Shown: in pieces, positions 50,574 through 60,519 of the stretch | How positions within the stretch are numbered: the stretch's first letter is position 1 | How the letters are laid out: the number at the start of each line of letters is the position of its first letter | From: Flammeovirgaceae bacterium 311 | GTDB taxonomy: Bacteria; Bacteroidota; Bacteroidia; Cytophagales; Cyclobacteriaceae | Reading direction: 5' to 3' | Length of the DNA stretch: 64,000 bases | NCBI GenBank assembly: GCA_000597885.1 | Contig: CP004371.1 | Span: 1,426,001-1,490,000, forward strand | Program-made: the position numbers and the translations under genes | Notes under the pieces: generated by a model | The model's input: only the letters and a program-made list of their open reading frames with translations | What the model was told of the DNA's origin: nothing | The model's database searches: none

Positions 50574-51967
50574 AAATTAAACAGCATACTATTTGTAAAC
50601 CTGTAACGCTATCGGGCGTAGGCCTTCACAGAGGTGTAATGTGCAATATGACATTTCAGCCTGCAAAGCCTAACCATGGCATCAAGTTTCAACGCATCGA
50701 TATTGAGGGACAGCCTACCGTGGATGCTGATGTGGATTATGTGGTTGATCTGAGCCGCGGTACTACACTCGAACAGAATGGCGCCAGAGTTAATACAGTA
50801 GAACACGTTTTGGCCGCACTTGTAGGGCTTGAAATCGATAATATTCTGATTCAGCTGGATGGCCCCGAGCCTCCCATCATGGATGGAAGCTCAATTTTGT
50901 TTATTCAGGCGCTGAAAGAAGCTGGTTTTGAAGAGCAAAATGCACTCAGGAATTTCTTTGAAGTGCCTGAAGGCGTTTTTTACCGCGAGCCATCCCGCCA
51001 GGTAGAAATTGCAGCCCTGCCCCTGAACGATTACCGGGTAACCGTTATGGTTGATTATAATTCGCCGGTACTGGGCAGCCAGCATGCTTCTTTAAACAAG
51101 CTGGCCGATTTCGAAACAGAAATAGCCCACAGCCGCACCTTCTGTTTCCTGCATGAGCTGGAAATGCTGCACAAGCAGGGTTTGGTGCGCGGTGGCGACC
51201 TGAACAATGCCATTGTGGTGGTAGACCGCAAGATTGAAAAACATGAGCTTGATGAGATTGCCAAACTTTTTAATAAACCTACAGTAGAGGTTAGAAAAGA
51301 AGGCATTCTCAATAATGTAGAGCTTCGCTATAATAACGAACCTGCGCGCCATAAGCTACTGGACCTGGTGGGAGATCTTGCCTTGGTTGGCCGCCCTATG
51401 AAAGCGCAGATCCTGGCGGCACGCCCGGGCCATGCAGCAAATGTTGCCTTTGCCAAAAAGCTGAAACGCGTGATGAACGACTTCAGCAAAAACAACAACA
51501 TACCGCCTTACGACCCGAAGTTACCGCCGGTGCTGGATATTAACCACATCAGCAAAATGCTGCCGCACCGCTACCCTTTTCAGCTGGTTGATAAAATTTT
51601 TCACCTGGATGAAACAACCGTTGCAGGTGTAAAGAATGTCACTATAAATGAACCCTTTTTCCAGGGACATTTTCCGGGTAATCCTGTAATGCCAGCGGTG
51701 CTTCAGATTGAAGCCATGGCACAAACCGGGGGTATCCTGGTGCTGAATACAGTACCGGATCCGGAAAATTACTGGACTTATTTTCTTGGTATTGATAATG
51801 CCCGTTTCCGCAGAATGGTAGTTCCGGGAGACACCCTTATTTTTAAGTGTGAGCTTCTGGCGCCTATTAAGCGGGGTATTGCTAAAATGAAAGGTTATGC
51901 TTTTGTTGGCGATACCCTTGTGAGCGAAGCCGAATTATCTGCCAGCATTGTCCGTAAAGATTCATGA
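50570..51967 (+). CDS. lpxC/fabZ: Bifunctional LpxC deacetylase / FabZ dehydratase
   Basis: 465 aa fusion, characteristic of Bacteroidota. Residues 1-~310 are LpxC, the zinc UDP-3-O-acyl-GlcNAc deacetylase that commits substrate to lipid A; likely metal ligands H79 (VEHVLAALV), H261 and D265 (HKLLD), catalytic H288 (PGHAAN). Residues ~325-465 are FabZ, the (3R)-hydroxyacyl-ACP dehydratase (LPHRYPFQLVDKI; GHFPGNP with H367; E381). Fusing the two couples lipid A flux to fatty acid synthesis, since both draw on 3-hydroxyacyl-ACP. Overlaps lpxD and lpxA by 4 bp each. Confidence 0.97.
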   Translation: MKIKQHTICKPVTLSGVGLHRGVMCNMTFQPAKPNHGIKFQRIDIEGQPTVDADVDYVVDLSRGTTLEQNGARVNTVEHVLAALVGLEIDNILIQLDGPEPPIMDGSSILFIQALKEAGFEEQNALRNFFEVPEGVFYREPSRQVEIAALPLNDYRVTVMVDYNSPVLGSQHASLNKLADFETEIAHSRTFCFLHELEMLHKQGLVRGGDLNNAIVVVDRKIEKHELDEIAKLFNKPTVEVRKEGILNNVELRYNNEPARHKLLDLVGDLALVGRPMKAQILAARPGHAANVAFAKKLKRVMNDFSKNNNIPPYDPKLPPVLDINHISKMLPHRYPFQLVDKIFHLDETTVAGVKNVTINEPFFQGHFPGNPVMPAVLQIEAMAQTGGILVLNTVPDPENYWTYFLGIDNARFRRMVVPGDTLIFKCELLAPIKRGIAKMKGYAFVGDTLVSEAELSASIVRKDS

Positions 51968-52746
51968 ATCAACAACATCCATTAGCCTACATACACCCCG
52001 ATGCCCAAATAGGACCAAACGTTACTATTGAGCCCTTTGCAACCATTTACAAAGATGTTGTGATAGGAGAAGGTAGCTGGATCGGACCAAATGTTACTAT
52101 TTTTGATGGTGCCAGGATAGGCAAAAATGTAAAGATATTTCCGGGTGCGGTGATTTCCGGCGTTCCCCAGGACCTGAAGTTCAAAGGTGAGGAAACTACT
52201 GCTGAAATTGGAGACGGCTCTACCATCAGGGAATGTGTTACCATTAACAGGGGAACGGTAGATAAGTATAAAACTGCCATTGGTGCAAATTGCCTGGTAA
52301 TGGCCTATGTACACCTGGGCCACGACTGTATTGTAGGCAATGGTTGCATTATTGGCAACAGTACCCAACTGGCCGGCCATGTAGAGGTAGATGATTATGT
52401 GATTTTTGGCGGCGCCTGCGCCGTACAGCAATTTTCCAAAGTGGGTGCACATGCTTATATCGGGGGTGGCTCACTGGTGCGTAAAGATGTACCTCCCTTT
52501 ACAAAGGCAGCACGTGAACCATTAAGCTATGCCGGTATCAATTCTGTTGGACTCAGAAGGCGGGGTTTTACCAATGAAAGAATCAACGAGATTCAGGAAA
52601 TCTATCGCTGCATCTATCTTAGAGGCTTCAATAATTCAGAAGCACTGGATAAAATAGAACTTGAACTACCCGCCAGCAAGGAGCGTGATGAAATTGTTAA
52701 CTTTATCCGCACCTCCACCCGCGGCATCATGAAGGGTTACTCATAA
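51964..52746 (+). CDS. lpxA: UDP-N-acetylglucosamine O-acyltransferase LpxA
   Basis: 260 aa left-handed beta-helix of hexapeptide repeats (LAYIHPDAQIGPNVTIEPFA, VTIFDGARIGKNVKIFPG), with catalytic His in VLGHDCI-like YVHLGHDCIVGN and the C-terminal helical domain GLRRRGFTNERINEIQEIYR. It transfers the first 3-hydroxyacyl chain to UDP-GlcNAc from acyl-ACP, the first reaction of lipid A synthesis. Overlaps lpxC/fabZ as ATGA. Last of the lipid A genes in this group. Confidence 0.96.
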   Translation: MNQQHPLAYIHPDAQIGPNVTIEPFATIYKDVVIGEGSWIGPNVTIFDGARIGKNVKIFPGAVISGVPQDLKFKGEETTAEIGDGSTIRECVTINRGTVDKYKTAIGANCLVMAYVHLGHDCIVGNGCIIGNSTQLAGHVEVDDYVIFGGACAVQQFSKVGAHAYIGGGSLVRKDVPPFTKAAREPLSYAGINSVGLRRRGFTNERINEIQEIYRCIYLRGFNNSEALDKIELELPASKERDEIVNFIRTSTRGIMKGYS

Positions 52747-52779
52747 GCAGTTTGTGTTTGCTGCAAAACTCCTGATGCC

Positions 52780-53406
52780 TTGATCACCCTCTCTGCCCAA
52801 CAATTAGGTAAACGCTACATTCGTCAGTGGATATTCCGTAAGCTGGAGTATAGCTTTCGTTCCGGAGAACCCTGTGCTGTTACAGGCCCGAATGGCAGTG
52901 GAAAATCTACGCTTTTAAGAGTATTATCCCACTTTCAGCCTCCTACTGAGGGTAAAGTGGTACTGCAGCTTAACGGCAGGGAAATCAGCGCTGATGATGC
53001 GTTCCGCTATATCTCTGTTGCTGCCCCCTATCTGGACCTGATTGAAGATTTTAGCCTGGCAGAGCTGCTGCGCTTTCATTTCTCCTTTAAACAGCTAAGC
53101 AATAATATAACGCTTCCGGAACTTGCAGACCGCATGTACCTGAAAGAGGCCTGGAACAAACCTGTTAAACACTTTAGCAGCGGCATGAAACAGCGCCTGA
53201 AACTAGGTTTAGCCTTTTATGCCGATACCCCTGTTTTATTTTTAGATGAACCTACCACTAACCTGGATGAGCAGGGCCAGCAGTGGTACGCACAGGAAGT
53301 AAAACAGGTGCTGGCGCACAAACTGGTGCTTATTGCTTCTAACCAACCCGCAGAATATAGCTTTTGCACCCAAAGACTTTACCTGCCAGAATGGAAAGGT
53401 TTGTAA
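52780..53406 (+). CDS. ABC transporter ATP-binding protein
   Basis: 208 aa ABC ATPase. Walker A GPNGSGKST, signature FSSGMKQRLKLGLAF, Walker B LFLDEPTTNLD and the switch segment LIASNQP (Asn in place of the usual His of the H-loop) are seen. Small size resembles CcmA-like heme-export ATPases. The start is TTG (52780), 33 bp past lpxA; no ATG lies in a better place. No permease gene is adjacent, so the transporter and substrate are unknown. Confidence 0.85.
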   Translation: MITLSAQQLGKRYIRQWIFRKLEYSFRSGEPCAVTGPNGSGKSTLLRVLSHFQPPTEGKVVLQLNGREISADDAFRYISVAAPYLDLIEDFSLAELLRFHFSFKQLSNNITLPELADRMYLKEAWNKPVKHFSSGMKQRLKLGLAFYADTPVLFLDEPTTNLDEQGQQWYAQEVKQVLAHKLVLIASNQPAEYSFCTQRLYLPEWKGL

Positions 53407-53415
53407 CATATTCTA

Positions 53416-53423
53416 TAATTTTG
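53416..53423 (+). promoter_or_regulatory. Possible -7 box of the lipoprotein gene
   Basis: TAATTTTG, an exact TAnnTTTG match, about 55 nt before the ATG at 53479. Its TTTG neighbour upstream (53400-53403) is too close for a -33 element. Confidence 0.35.
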
Positions 53424-53478
53424 TATTTTATTGCACTGTATATTTTCCTATTATTGCTTAATAAATAATTTCATACAC

Positions 53479-53949
53479 ATGTCCAATCTCAAAAACTTAC
53501 TGGTAATGGCGCTTTTTCTTGCGCTTGGTGTTCTCTCAGCCTGTGGTGGTGATGATCCAACTGAAGAAACTGAACAGCAGGTAAAAACTCGTCAGTTAAG
53601 TAAAAACTGGAATATCACTTCAGTAGCTGTTACCGGTACCAATGATTACTCATATACTTCAGGAGCTTCAAGCATTCAGTTCAGAAATGATAATTCCTAT
53701 ACAGTAGGTTCACCAGCCAACCTGCCTGAAGTGCGCACTCCTTATGGCGATTTTCCTGCCAGTGGCTCATGGGCATTTGCCAGCGCTACAAATTTTAACT
53801 CTATTGTACTTACACCTACAGGTGGTACCGGCACAATTCCATTAACTATTACTACTCTAAGTGATAATTCTTTGGTGTTTACCTACAATGGTGCACTGGG
53901 TAAAGCTGAAAACGAGGTGGGTGTAACAGTAACTGCAGTTCCTCAATAA
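53479..53949 (+). CDS. Lipocalin-like lipoprotein
   Basis: 156 aa. The ATG at 53479 gives a lipoprotein signal (LLVMALFLALGVLSACGG, lipobox LSAC, Cys21). An in-frame start at 53431 would put a long odd tail before it and is less likely. After an acidic linker, the mature part looks like a beta-rich lipocalin-type fold (KNWNITSVAVTGTNDY, IQFRNDNSYTV, GSWAFA, LVFTYNGA), a frequent architecture of Bacteroidota lipoproteins. Ligand unknown. It has its own terminator and is convergent with mutS2. Confidence 0.78.
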   Translation: MSNLKNLLVMALFLALGVLSACGGDDPTEETEQQVKTRQLSKNWNITSVAVTGTNDYSYTSGASSIQFRNDNSYTVGSPANLPEVRTPYGDFPASGSWAFASATNFNSIVLTPTGGTGTIPLTITTLSDNSLVFTYNGALGKAENEVGVTVTAVPQ

Positions 53950-53972
53950 TCCTTATTGCGCTAAAAAAATAT

Positions 53973-53999
53973 AAAGGCTGCCCGTGGGCAGCCTTTTTT
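53973..53999. terminator. Bidirectional terminator between the lipoprotein gene and mutS2
   Basis: AAAGGCTGCCC and GGGCAGCCTTT pair over 11 bp around a 2-nt loop (53973-53983 / 53986-53996), with A-run on the left and T-run on the right. Confidence 0.9.
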
Positions 54000-54007
54000 A
54001 TTGCAAT

Positions 54008-56407
54008 TTATTGCAGATACACCAGCGTTACACCGGCACCACCCCGCTCCACATGCTCATCTTCAAAATGAGTTACAAATGAGTATCCCTTCATGTGATT
54101 ACGGATCATCTGGCGTAGTATACCATCGCCCTTTCCGTGAATAATGCGCAGCTCGGGGGTACCCAGCATGGCGGCAGAATCCAGCATAGCATCTACTTTT
54201 ACAAGTGCTTCGTCAGTCCGCAGGCCCCGCACATCCAGGGTGGAGCTAAAGTTGGCCATGCGTTCATTCATATTGATCCCCTGCATGGCAGGAGCCGCCT
54301 GTGTTTCCTTTCTGAAAGCTTTTTTACTGATCTTCTCCAGGCGGTTGAGCTTAACTGTAGAGGTTAATGCACCCATGCTAATCTGCACATCGTTGCCGCG
54401 TATGGCTACCACCTCTCCTACGGCACCCTGGTCTTTAAGCCGAACGGCATCACCAGGGCTAATAGGTCCCTTCTCTACCGGCAGGCGCTCCTGCTCAACT
54501 ACGCCCGATTGCTGCTCGGCAGTTGTGAGCCTGGTTTGCTTCCGGAGTGTTTCCAGTTCCTGGCGGTTCTTTTTGGTAGCTTCTTTTTCTGCCTTGTGCT
54601 CGCGTATATCACGTATGGTGGCTTCAATACGCTTGTTAGCATCATCCAGCAACTGACGTGCCTCCAGTTTGGCATCTCTGATATACTGATTACGTTTACC
54701 ATCCAGAAATTCCCGTAGCTCGGTATACTCCTGCACACTTTCGCGCAACTGCTTTTCCTTTTTCTCAATAGAGCGGGTCTTGTCCTGAAAGATTTTTTTC
54801 TCTTCCTCCAGCTGTACCAGCAGCTTATCGAGTTCTACCTGTTCGGTACCAGCAAGCTCTTTTGCTTTTTCCAGTACATTGTCGGGCAAACCTATTTTAC
54901 GGGCAATCTCCAGAGCAAAAGAACTGCCCGGCCTGCCAATATCAAGCTGATACATGGGCTCCAGCTGGCGTACATCAAAACGCATGGCCCCGTTTACCAC
55001 ACCTGTGGTGCGGTCTGCCATCTCCTTCAGGTTTCCATAGTGGGTGTTGATCACACCATAGCCTCCCTGGCGCAGCAGGTCTTCGAGTATTGCTTCGGCA
55101 ATGGCACCTCCCAGTTTGGGTTCGGTACCGGTTCCAAACTCATCGATCAGGAACAGGGTTTTCTTATCTACTGCCCGTAAAAAGAAACGCATGTTCGTTA
55201 TGTGAGAGCTGTAGGTACTCAGGTCGTTCTCCAGCGATTGCTCATCACCAATATCGATAAACAGGTTTCTGAAAAGACCAACTTTCGATCCATCTGCCAT
55301 GGGCACCGGCAGTCCGCACTGCAGCATATACTGCAGCAGGCCCAGTGTTTTAAGTGCAACGGATTTACCACCGGCATTGGGACCGGAAATAATCAGGATG
55401 CGCTGCTGGCTGTTTAAAGCGATAGTGAGCGGTTCAACGGGTTTGTTCATAGCCCTGTGGGATAGCAGCAGCAGGGGATGCACGGCATTTCGCCAGTCTA
55501 CCAGTGGCTGCGGCTGTACTTCGGGCACAATGGCATCGAGCTGCCGGCCTAATAAGGCTTTGGCCCTGATAAAATCAATCATGGCCAGGAAGCCGGAGGC
55601 TTTTCTTAACGCCCCTACATGCGGCCTGATGGTATTGGTTACCTGGATCAGGATGCGCATGATCTCCCGCTTTTCTTCCAGCTCCAGCTCACGGATGCTG
55701 TTGTTAATTTCAAGCACCTCGGCTGGTTCCAGAAACACTGTTTGCCCGGTGGCGGATTCATCCTGAACAAAGCCCTTGATACGCCTTTTGTGCTCTGCCG
55801 GCAGGGGAATTACCAGTCGTCCGTTACGGATCGTTAAGGAGGAGCCTTCTTCGGCATAGCCGGCACTGATGGCCGAGCGCAGAATAGAATCCAGGGTTCG
55901 GCGGGCCCGGGTTTGTTCAGATATAAGGGTACGCCTGATCTTTTGCAGCTCCGGGCTGGCATTATCACGTAAACGGCCGTTCTCATCCAGCACTTTTTCA
56001 ATATCCAGTAGCAGCCGGGGGTCCAGCCAGATGGCTACCCCCAGTTCGGTTAGCTGCGGATACTGCTCTTCCTTTCCCTTAAAAAAACGAAGGCAGGCCA
56101 TAATGGTCTGCAGGCTAAGCCGCAGGCTGTGGAGCTCTTCTTCTAAAAGATATGCTCCCTCCAGGCGGGCTTTATCGAGTTGCTTATCGAAAGGCAGGTA
56201 GTTAGAGGAGGGAAACTCCTCACCACTGGCCAGTATATTTATAAATTCACTGGTTTGTCCCAGCAGCCTCTGCAGCAGGGTTATATCGTCGGTAAATCGA
56301 ACCTTGTCTACAAAAGCAGTACCAAGGCTACTTAGGCAGTTTTGCTTAAGTAGCTGGCGTATATGGTCAAATCCAATTTTGTGCTCCAGATTATCCGGAT
56401 AGAGCAT
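54008..56407 (-). CDS. mutS2: Endonuclease MutS2
   Basis: 799 aa. The N-terminal clamp/core domains lead to the MutS ATPase (Walker A ISGPNAGGKSVALKT, the LFLIDEFGTGTEPKLGGA Walker B, and NTHYGNLKEMA). A long coiled coil follows (about 510-635), and the C-terminus is an Smr nuclease domain (LDVRGLRTDEALVKVD, RIIHGKGDGILRQMI). It lacks the MutS mismatch-recognition domain. MutS2 suppresses homologous recombination or rescues collided ribosomes in other bacteria. It starts 8 bp past the DUF4296 gene stop. Confidence 0.95.
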   Translation of the reverse strand: MLYPDNLEHKIGFDHIRQLLKQNCLSSLGTAFVDKVRFTDDITLLQRLLGQTSEFINILASGEEFPSSNYLPFDKQLDKARLEGAYLLEEELHSLRLSLQTIMACLRFFKGKEEQYPQLTELGVAIWLDPRLLLDIEKVLDENGRLRDNASPELQKIRRTLISEQTRARRTLDSILRSAISAGYAEEGSSLTIRNGRLVIPLPAEHKRRIKGFVQDESATGQTVFLEPAEVLEINNSIRELELEEKREIMRILIQVTNTIRPHVGALRKASGFLAMIDFIRAKALLGRQLDAIVPEVQPQPLVDWRNAVHPLLLLSHRAMNKPVEPLTIALNSQQRILIISGPNAGGKSVALKTLGLLQYMLQCGLPVPMADGSKVGLFRNLFIDIGDEQSLENDLSTYSSHITNMRFFLRAVDKKTLFLIDEFGTGTEPKLGGAIAEAILEDLLRQGGYGVINTHYGNLKEMADRTTGVVNGAMRFDVRQLEPMYQLDIGRPGSSFALEIARKIGLPDNVLEKAKELAGTEQVELDKLLVQLEEEKKIFQDKTRSIEKKEKQLRESVQEYTELREFLDGKRNQYIRDAKLEARQLLDDANKRIEATIRDIREHKAEKEATKKNRQELETLRKQTRLTTAEQQSGVVEQERLPVEKGPISPGDAVRLKDQGAVGEVVAIRGNDVQISMGALTSTVKLNRLEKISKKAFRKETQAAPAMQGINMNERMANFSSTLDVRGLRTDEALVKVDAMLDSAAMLGTPELRIIHGKGDGILRQMIRNHMKGYSFVTHFEDEHVERGGAGVTLVYLQ

Positions 56408-56415
56408 AAGTTATA

Positions 56416-56940
56416 TTATCTTTCTTTTTTACGTCGCCTTTTCAGGGCATTTATATCTTCTTCTAACATCGGTACGGGCGTAATTAATTCGCTTGTATCT
56501 GCCGGTGTAGCATTATTTTGAACGGAGTCGGCGGCAACAGGTTCTTCCTGCAGGGAGCTTACTTCTTGGACTGGCTTAGGCCGGTCAAAAAGTGAATCGG
56601 GCATAGCCTCCAGTTTACGCTGCCGTTCCGTTAAAGTATCCAGCGTAGCCTGGTGTACCCTGGTCATCAGCCTGTGGTTATCAAGATAATATTGATAGCT
56701 GTGCAAGTATTTCTCGGGAGAAACGTTGTGCTTATCTAAGATCTGTAATTCATAAATGCTGTATAAATGCCGCGCAGAATCCTGAGAAACGCTTTGCGCT
56801 TTCACCCTGGCTTCTGCTACATGCAGATCTGCCATGATGGAAACCATCTTTCTTTCAGATAATACATTTTTAGGCGGACCCAGGGTTTTATCGCACGAAA
56901 ACATGCAAAGAACCAGTAAACACAAAAAAAGCCTGTTCAT
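56416..56940 (-). CDS. DUF4296 lipoprotein
   Basis: 174 aa. Lipoprotein signal MNRLFLCLLVLCMFSC (lipobox MFSC, Cys16). The mature N-terminal half (MVSIMADLHVAEARVKAQSV through SPEKYLHSYQYYLDNHRLM) matches DUF4296, a small helical domain of Bacteroidota. The C-terminal third is low-complexity and ends in a basic cluster (ALKRRRKKER). Function unknown. Only 8 bp from mutS2, so probably co-transcribed. Confidence 0.8.
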   Translation of the reverse strand: MNRLFLCLLVLCMFSCDKTLGPPKNVLSERKMVSIMADLHVAEARVKAQSVSQDSARHLYSIYELQILDKHNVSPEKYLHSYQYYLDNHRLMTRVHQATLDTLTERQRKLEAMPDSLFDRPKPVQEVSSLQEEPVAADSVQNNATPADTSELITPVPMLEEDINALKRRRKKER

Positions 56941-56989
56941 AAGCCGAAAATTACGGAAACTATCCTAATTTTAAAATCCTCCTCAAGCG

Positions 56990-57868
56990 ATGGAAGAACT
57001 GCTTAAAAAACTCCGTAAGTATGAAATTCGTATCCGCAAAGCCATAAATTGGCAGATGCAGGGTAATTATCATTCTATTTTTAAAGGATCGGGCCTTGAG
57101 TTTGATGATGTTCGCTCCTACCAGTATGGTGATGATGTACGGATTATTGACTGGAAAGTATCTGCCAAAGGCCATGGCACCTTCATTAAGGTATTTAAGG
57201 AGGAGCGCGAACAGCTTGTTTATTTCCTGGTAGATGTAAGTGCCTCACAGGACCTGGGCAGGGCCGACCGCCATAAAATAGAAGTTGCCAAAGAGGTTTG
57301 CGGGGTACTTGCCCTTTCTGCCATTAAGGAGGCAGGACAGGTTGGCCTTATCGCTTATTCAGATCAGAATGAACTGTACATCAAACCTTCCAAAGGCATC
57401 CGGCATGCTTATGAAATTATTACCAGGCTTTTTAGCCTGAATCCCGCCTCTCCCCGTACAAACCTTGGCGCCGCCCTACTTTTTACTCTGCGCCTGCTGC
57501 GCCGCCGCAGTGTTGTGATTGTACTCTCAGACTTTATCGATACCGGTTGGGAACACAATTTAAAGGCACTCTCCCGTAAGCACGACCTGGTGGTGATACA
57601 GCTGGGCGACAGGCGTGAACGTGACATACCCAGACTGGGTCTGATTCCTATACTTGACAAAGAAAGTGGTAAAACAATATGGGTAAATACCTCCAGGGGC
57701 TTCTTCAGAAAACGCATGGAGAAACAATACAGCACCAATACAGAGCATTTGCAGCAGCTATGCGCTAAATTTGGAGCAGATTATCTCTACATCGATACAG
57801 CTGATGATTATGTACCTCAGCTGATCACCCTGTTTAAAAAGCGTAATCAAAGTAAAAGACGTGCCTGA
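56990..57868 (+). CDS. DUF58 domain protein of the Bat group
   Basis: 292 aa. The typical DUF58 core is present: [20 protein letters not shown] with the conserved D-VR-Y-GDD pattern, followed by a degenerate VWA fold ([22 protein letters not shown]). No membrane helix. In bacteria DUF58 proteins cooperate with MoxR AAA+ ATPases and VWA (Bat) proteins, possibly in assembly or stress tolerance. No moxR gene precedes it here; the upstream neighbour is the divergent DUF4296 gene. Confidence 0.9.
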   Translation: MEELLKKLRKYEIRIRKAINWQMQGNYHSIFKGSGLEFDDVRSYQYGDDVRIIDWKVSAKGHGTFIKVFKEEREQLVYFLVDVSASQDLGRADRHKIEVAKEVCGVLALSAIKEAGQVGLIAYSDQNELYIKPSKGIRHAYEIITRLFSLNPASPRTNLGAALLFTLRLLRRRSVVIVLSDFIDTGWEHNLKALSRKHDLVVIQLGDRRERDIPRLGLIPILDKESGKTIWVNTSRGFFRKRMEKQYSTNTEHLQQLCAKFGADYLYIDTADDYVPQLITLFKKRNQSKRRA

Positions 57869-58766
57869 GAAGCTTCTAAAGGTTGTAATACTTAGCCTGC
57901 TATTGCTGCAGGTAACTTTGGCACCTGCTCAGCAAATCTCTCCCAAAGGAGCTTTCTTGAAAGACAGCATAATGGTTGGAGAGCCGGTGTTGTACAGCCT
58001 GAGTGTTCGTTACCCCCGGCAGCTAAACCTGCTACTGCCAGACAGTACCCATGATTTCTCACCTTTCGAGATCCTGGGCAGCCAGTATTTTCCTACCCGT
58101 TCCGATTCTCTGTTTAGCCACGATAGCGTGGTGTACACCCTCACCGGCTTTATACCTGCCAGTACACAAGCCCTGCAGTTGCCTCTTTACCTGGTACAGG
58201 GCACCGATAGTTTGCCGGTATGGACGGAGCCTGATAGTGTATACATTGTATCGGTATTGCCGGCAGAAGGTGCAGATACGCTGCAGTTCAGCTCCAGCAC
58301 AGATTATACAGAAGTAGATTATCCTTTTAACTACCCTTACTTTTTACTGGGACTGCTTGCTGCCTTGATCTTCATCTTCAGCTGTGTTGCCGTATTTGGC
58401 AAGAGTATTCGCCGAAAAATAAGGCTTTGGTTCCTGCAAAGGCGTTATTCCAGCTTTGATGCAGAATATTCTTCCAGGCTTGCTCGTTTTCTAGCCGGAG
58501 ACCCTGCAGTCAGGCCTGATGAACTGCTGTTGCACTGGAAAACCTATCTGGAAGATTTGGAAAAGAAGCCCTATACAAAATTAACCTCTCAGGAAATAGC
58601 AGACATAAACCAGGACCAGAAGTACTGGCTGAATGTGTTAAGACCTATTGACAGGAGCATCTACGGTTACCAATCCGGAGACGATCTGCAGAACAGCCTA
58701 CGGCAGCTACAGGCACTGGCTCAGGAGAAGTTTGAAAAACGCAAACTGGAGGTGCTAAATGCTTGA
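57861..58766 (+). CDS. BatD-like membrane protein
   Basis: 301 aa starting at GTG (57861), overlapping the DUF58 gene by 8 bp. An N-terminal signal/helix (about 8-24), a periplasmic beta-rich domain ([20 protein letters not shown]), one membrane helix (about 155-175) and a cytoplasmic helical domain of about 125 residues follow. The arrangement resembles a shortened BatD (oxygen-tolerance) protein; position between DUF58 and VWA genes supports this. The GTG start gives a clear signal sequence. It overlaps the next gene by 8 bp. Confidence 0.72.
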   Translation: MPEKLLKVVILSLLLLQVTLAPAQQISPKGAFLKDSIMVGEPVLYSLSVRYPRQLNLLLPDSTHDFSPFEILGSQYFPTRSDSLFSHDSVVYTLTGFIPASTQALQLPLYLVQGTDSLPVWTEPDSVYIVSVLPAEGADTLQFSSSTDYTEVDYPFNYPYFLLGLLAALIFIFSCVAVFGKSIRRKIRLWFLQRRYSSFDAEYSSRLARFLAGDPAVRPDELLLHWKTYLEDLEKKPYTKLTSQEIADINQDQKYWLNVLRPIDRSIYGYQSGDDLQNSLRQLQALAQEKFEKRKLEVLNA

Positions 58767-59811
58767 GGTTGGCAGTAAAAAATTAGCCTGGCTATCGGCA
58801 GAGTGGTTTAAGCTGGAAACCCTGCTTGGATTTGAGTGGGAGTATCCCCTGCTGCTCTATCTCATCCTGCTCATTCCCCTGATATTCATTTTAAGGCTAC
58901 TGGTGGCTTTCAACAGGCGCCAGCGGTTGGAGGTTGCCTTATTTGATACAAACTCTGCCTGGGATCCCTCAAGCCTGCTGCGCTTTATCCCTCCAACCTT
59001 ACTATTCCTGGCACTTGTATTTATGTGCATTTCTCTGGCCAGGCCACAGCGTACCAATGAGCGCAGGGAGCAGTGGACCGAGGGGATTGATATTATGCTG
59101 GTGATGGACATCTCGGAGAGTATGAACCTGGAAGACCTGCGGCCAAACCGCCTGGAAGCTGCCAAAAATACTGCTCAGAGTTTTGTAAATGGTCGTTTTC
59201 AGGATAGAATCGGTATGGTTGTGTTTAGTGGCGAGGCCTTTTCGCTCTCTCCGCTTACAACAGATTATAACCTGCTCACAACTTATATTCAGGAGATCAA
59301 CTTTGGCATGGTACAGGCCGACGGAACCGCCATAGGCAGTGGTATTGCAGTTGCCACCAACCGCATGCGCGAGTCAGCAGCAAAAAGCAAGGTAATGATC
59401 CTGCTTAGTGATGGTGAAAACAATGCCGGAAACATTGACCCTATTATGGCAGCCAGGCTGGCTTATGCCCATGACATCAAAATACACTCCATTGCCATAG
59501 GTAAGGAAGGCCAGATATTTTATGGCCATGATCCCTTTGGCAGACCTGTTTACCACGAAAACAACCTGGATGAAACTACCCTTCGGGAAATAGCCAGGAT
59601 TGGCCAGGGAGAATTTTTCAGGGTATCTGATAACCAGGCCCTGCAGGAAGTGTTTGCCCAGATTGACCAGATGGAAAAAAGCGAAATAAAGGAAACCCGC
59701 TACAAGGACACCATAGATTTCTACGATGTATACTTAAGCTGGGCCATAGTTATGTTCCTGGGCTGGATTTTTGTTAAAGGCACCTTCATCAGCAACCTGC
59801 TTAGGGATTAG
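58759..59811 (+). CDS. batA: VWA domain membrane protein, BatA type
   Basis: 350 aa. Two N-terminal membrane helices (about 30-50 and 77-94), then a von Willebrand factor A domain with the metal-ion-dependent adhesion site DISES (117-121), [14 protein letters not shown] and [11 protein letters not shown], and a C-terminal membrane helix (about 328-345). This matches BatA of the Bat (Bacteroides aerotolerance) group. Start overlaps the BatD-like gene by 8 bp. No BatB, BatC or BatE follows; the next gene is on the opposite strand. Confidence 0.9.
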   Translation: MLEVGSKKLAWLSAEWFKLETLLGFEWEYPLLLYLILLIPLIFILRLLVAFNRRQRLEVALFDTNSAWDPSSLLRFIPPTLLFLALVFMCISLARPQRTNERREQWTEGIDIMLVMDISESMNLEDLRPNRLEAAKNTAQSFVNGRFQDRIGMVVFSGEAFSLSPLTTDYNLLTTYIQEINFGMVQADGTAIGSGIAVATNRMRESAAKSKVMILLSDGENNAGNIDPIMAARLAYAHDIKIHSIAIGKEGQIFYGHDPFGRPVYHENNLDETTLREIARIGQGEFFRVSDNQALQEVFAQIDQMEKSEIKETRYKDTIDFYDVYLSWAIVMFLGWIFVKGTFISNLLRD

Positions 59812-59892
59812 GATGAGTTGGGATGGAATACGAGATATATTGAGATTGAACAGTAGATTTTAGCGGCAGCCCACAAAAATTCACTCATTCAC

Positions 59893-60519
59893 TCAAAAAC
59901 TAAACGCCTCATAAGCAAAGTAAAACAGTTTGATGCTGAAGATAATCAGGGCCACTCCCACGAGTTTGTTCATGCGGTTCATAAAGCCTGGCGTAAGCCA
60001 CCGCCTTAGTTTATTAGCCAGAAACGCCTTTAAAAAATCCGTTAGCAGTACGGTCAGCAAAGAGCCTCCAAAGAATAAAATTTTTTGCTGAAGGTTGTAA
60101 TTCATCACAGCTACCCCTACACCAAACCAGATCAGCAGCACAAACGGGTTGATTCCATTCAGTAAAAACCCTTTTAAAATTTGTCTGATGTAATTACCGG
60201 AGTCGCTGGCTGCAACTGTATTGGAGGGTTGTTTCAGCTTTTTCCGGGTGTTTGCAACTCCAAATGCCAGCAATATAAAGCCTCCCACCAAACCCAACCA
60301 GGCCTGGAATATCGGGCTGCTGGCCAGCACAGCCACCCCCAGCGAAGCTACTACCATGTAAATAGCATCGCTTAGGGCAATTCCCACTGCCATGGTGGCC
60401 CCGGAACGAAAACCCCTTTCGATACTGGTTTGAATCAGGGCAAAAAATACAGGCCCTATCATTAAGGTTAGTCCAAGTCCAAATATTACTCCATAGCCAA
60501 AAGCAGAAAGCAGGTTCAT
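59893..60519 (-). CDS. LysE family transporter
   Basis: 208 aa with six predicted membrane helices. The family opening LGLTLMIGPVFFALIQTSIERGFRSGATMAVGIALSDAIYM (short cores IGPVFFALIQTS and SDAIYM) is that of the LysE/RhtB amino-acid exporter family. The protein likely exports amino acids or related metabolites; substrate not predictable. It overlaps the GH3-family gene stop by 4 bp (ATGA), so both are in one transcript. Confidence 0.88.
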   Translation of the reverse strand: MNLLSAFGYGVIFGLGLTLMIGPVFFALIQTSIERGFRSGATMAVGIALSDAIYMVVASLGVAVLASSPIFQAWLGLVGGFILLAFGVANTRKKLKQPSNTVAASDSGNYIRQILKGFLLNGINPFVLLIWFGVGVAVMNYNLQQKILFFGGSLLTVLLTDFLKAFLANKLRRWLTPGFMNRMNKLVGVALIIFSIKLFYFAYEAFSF

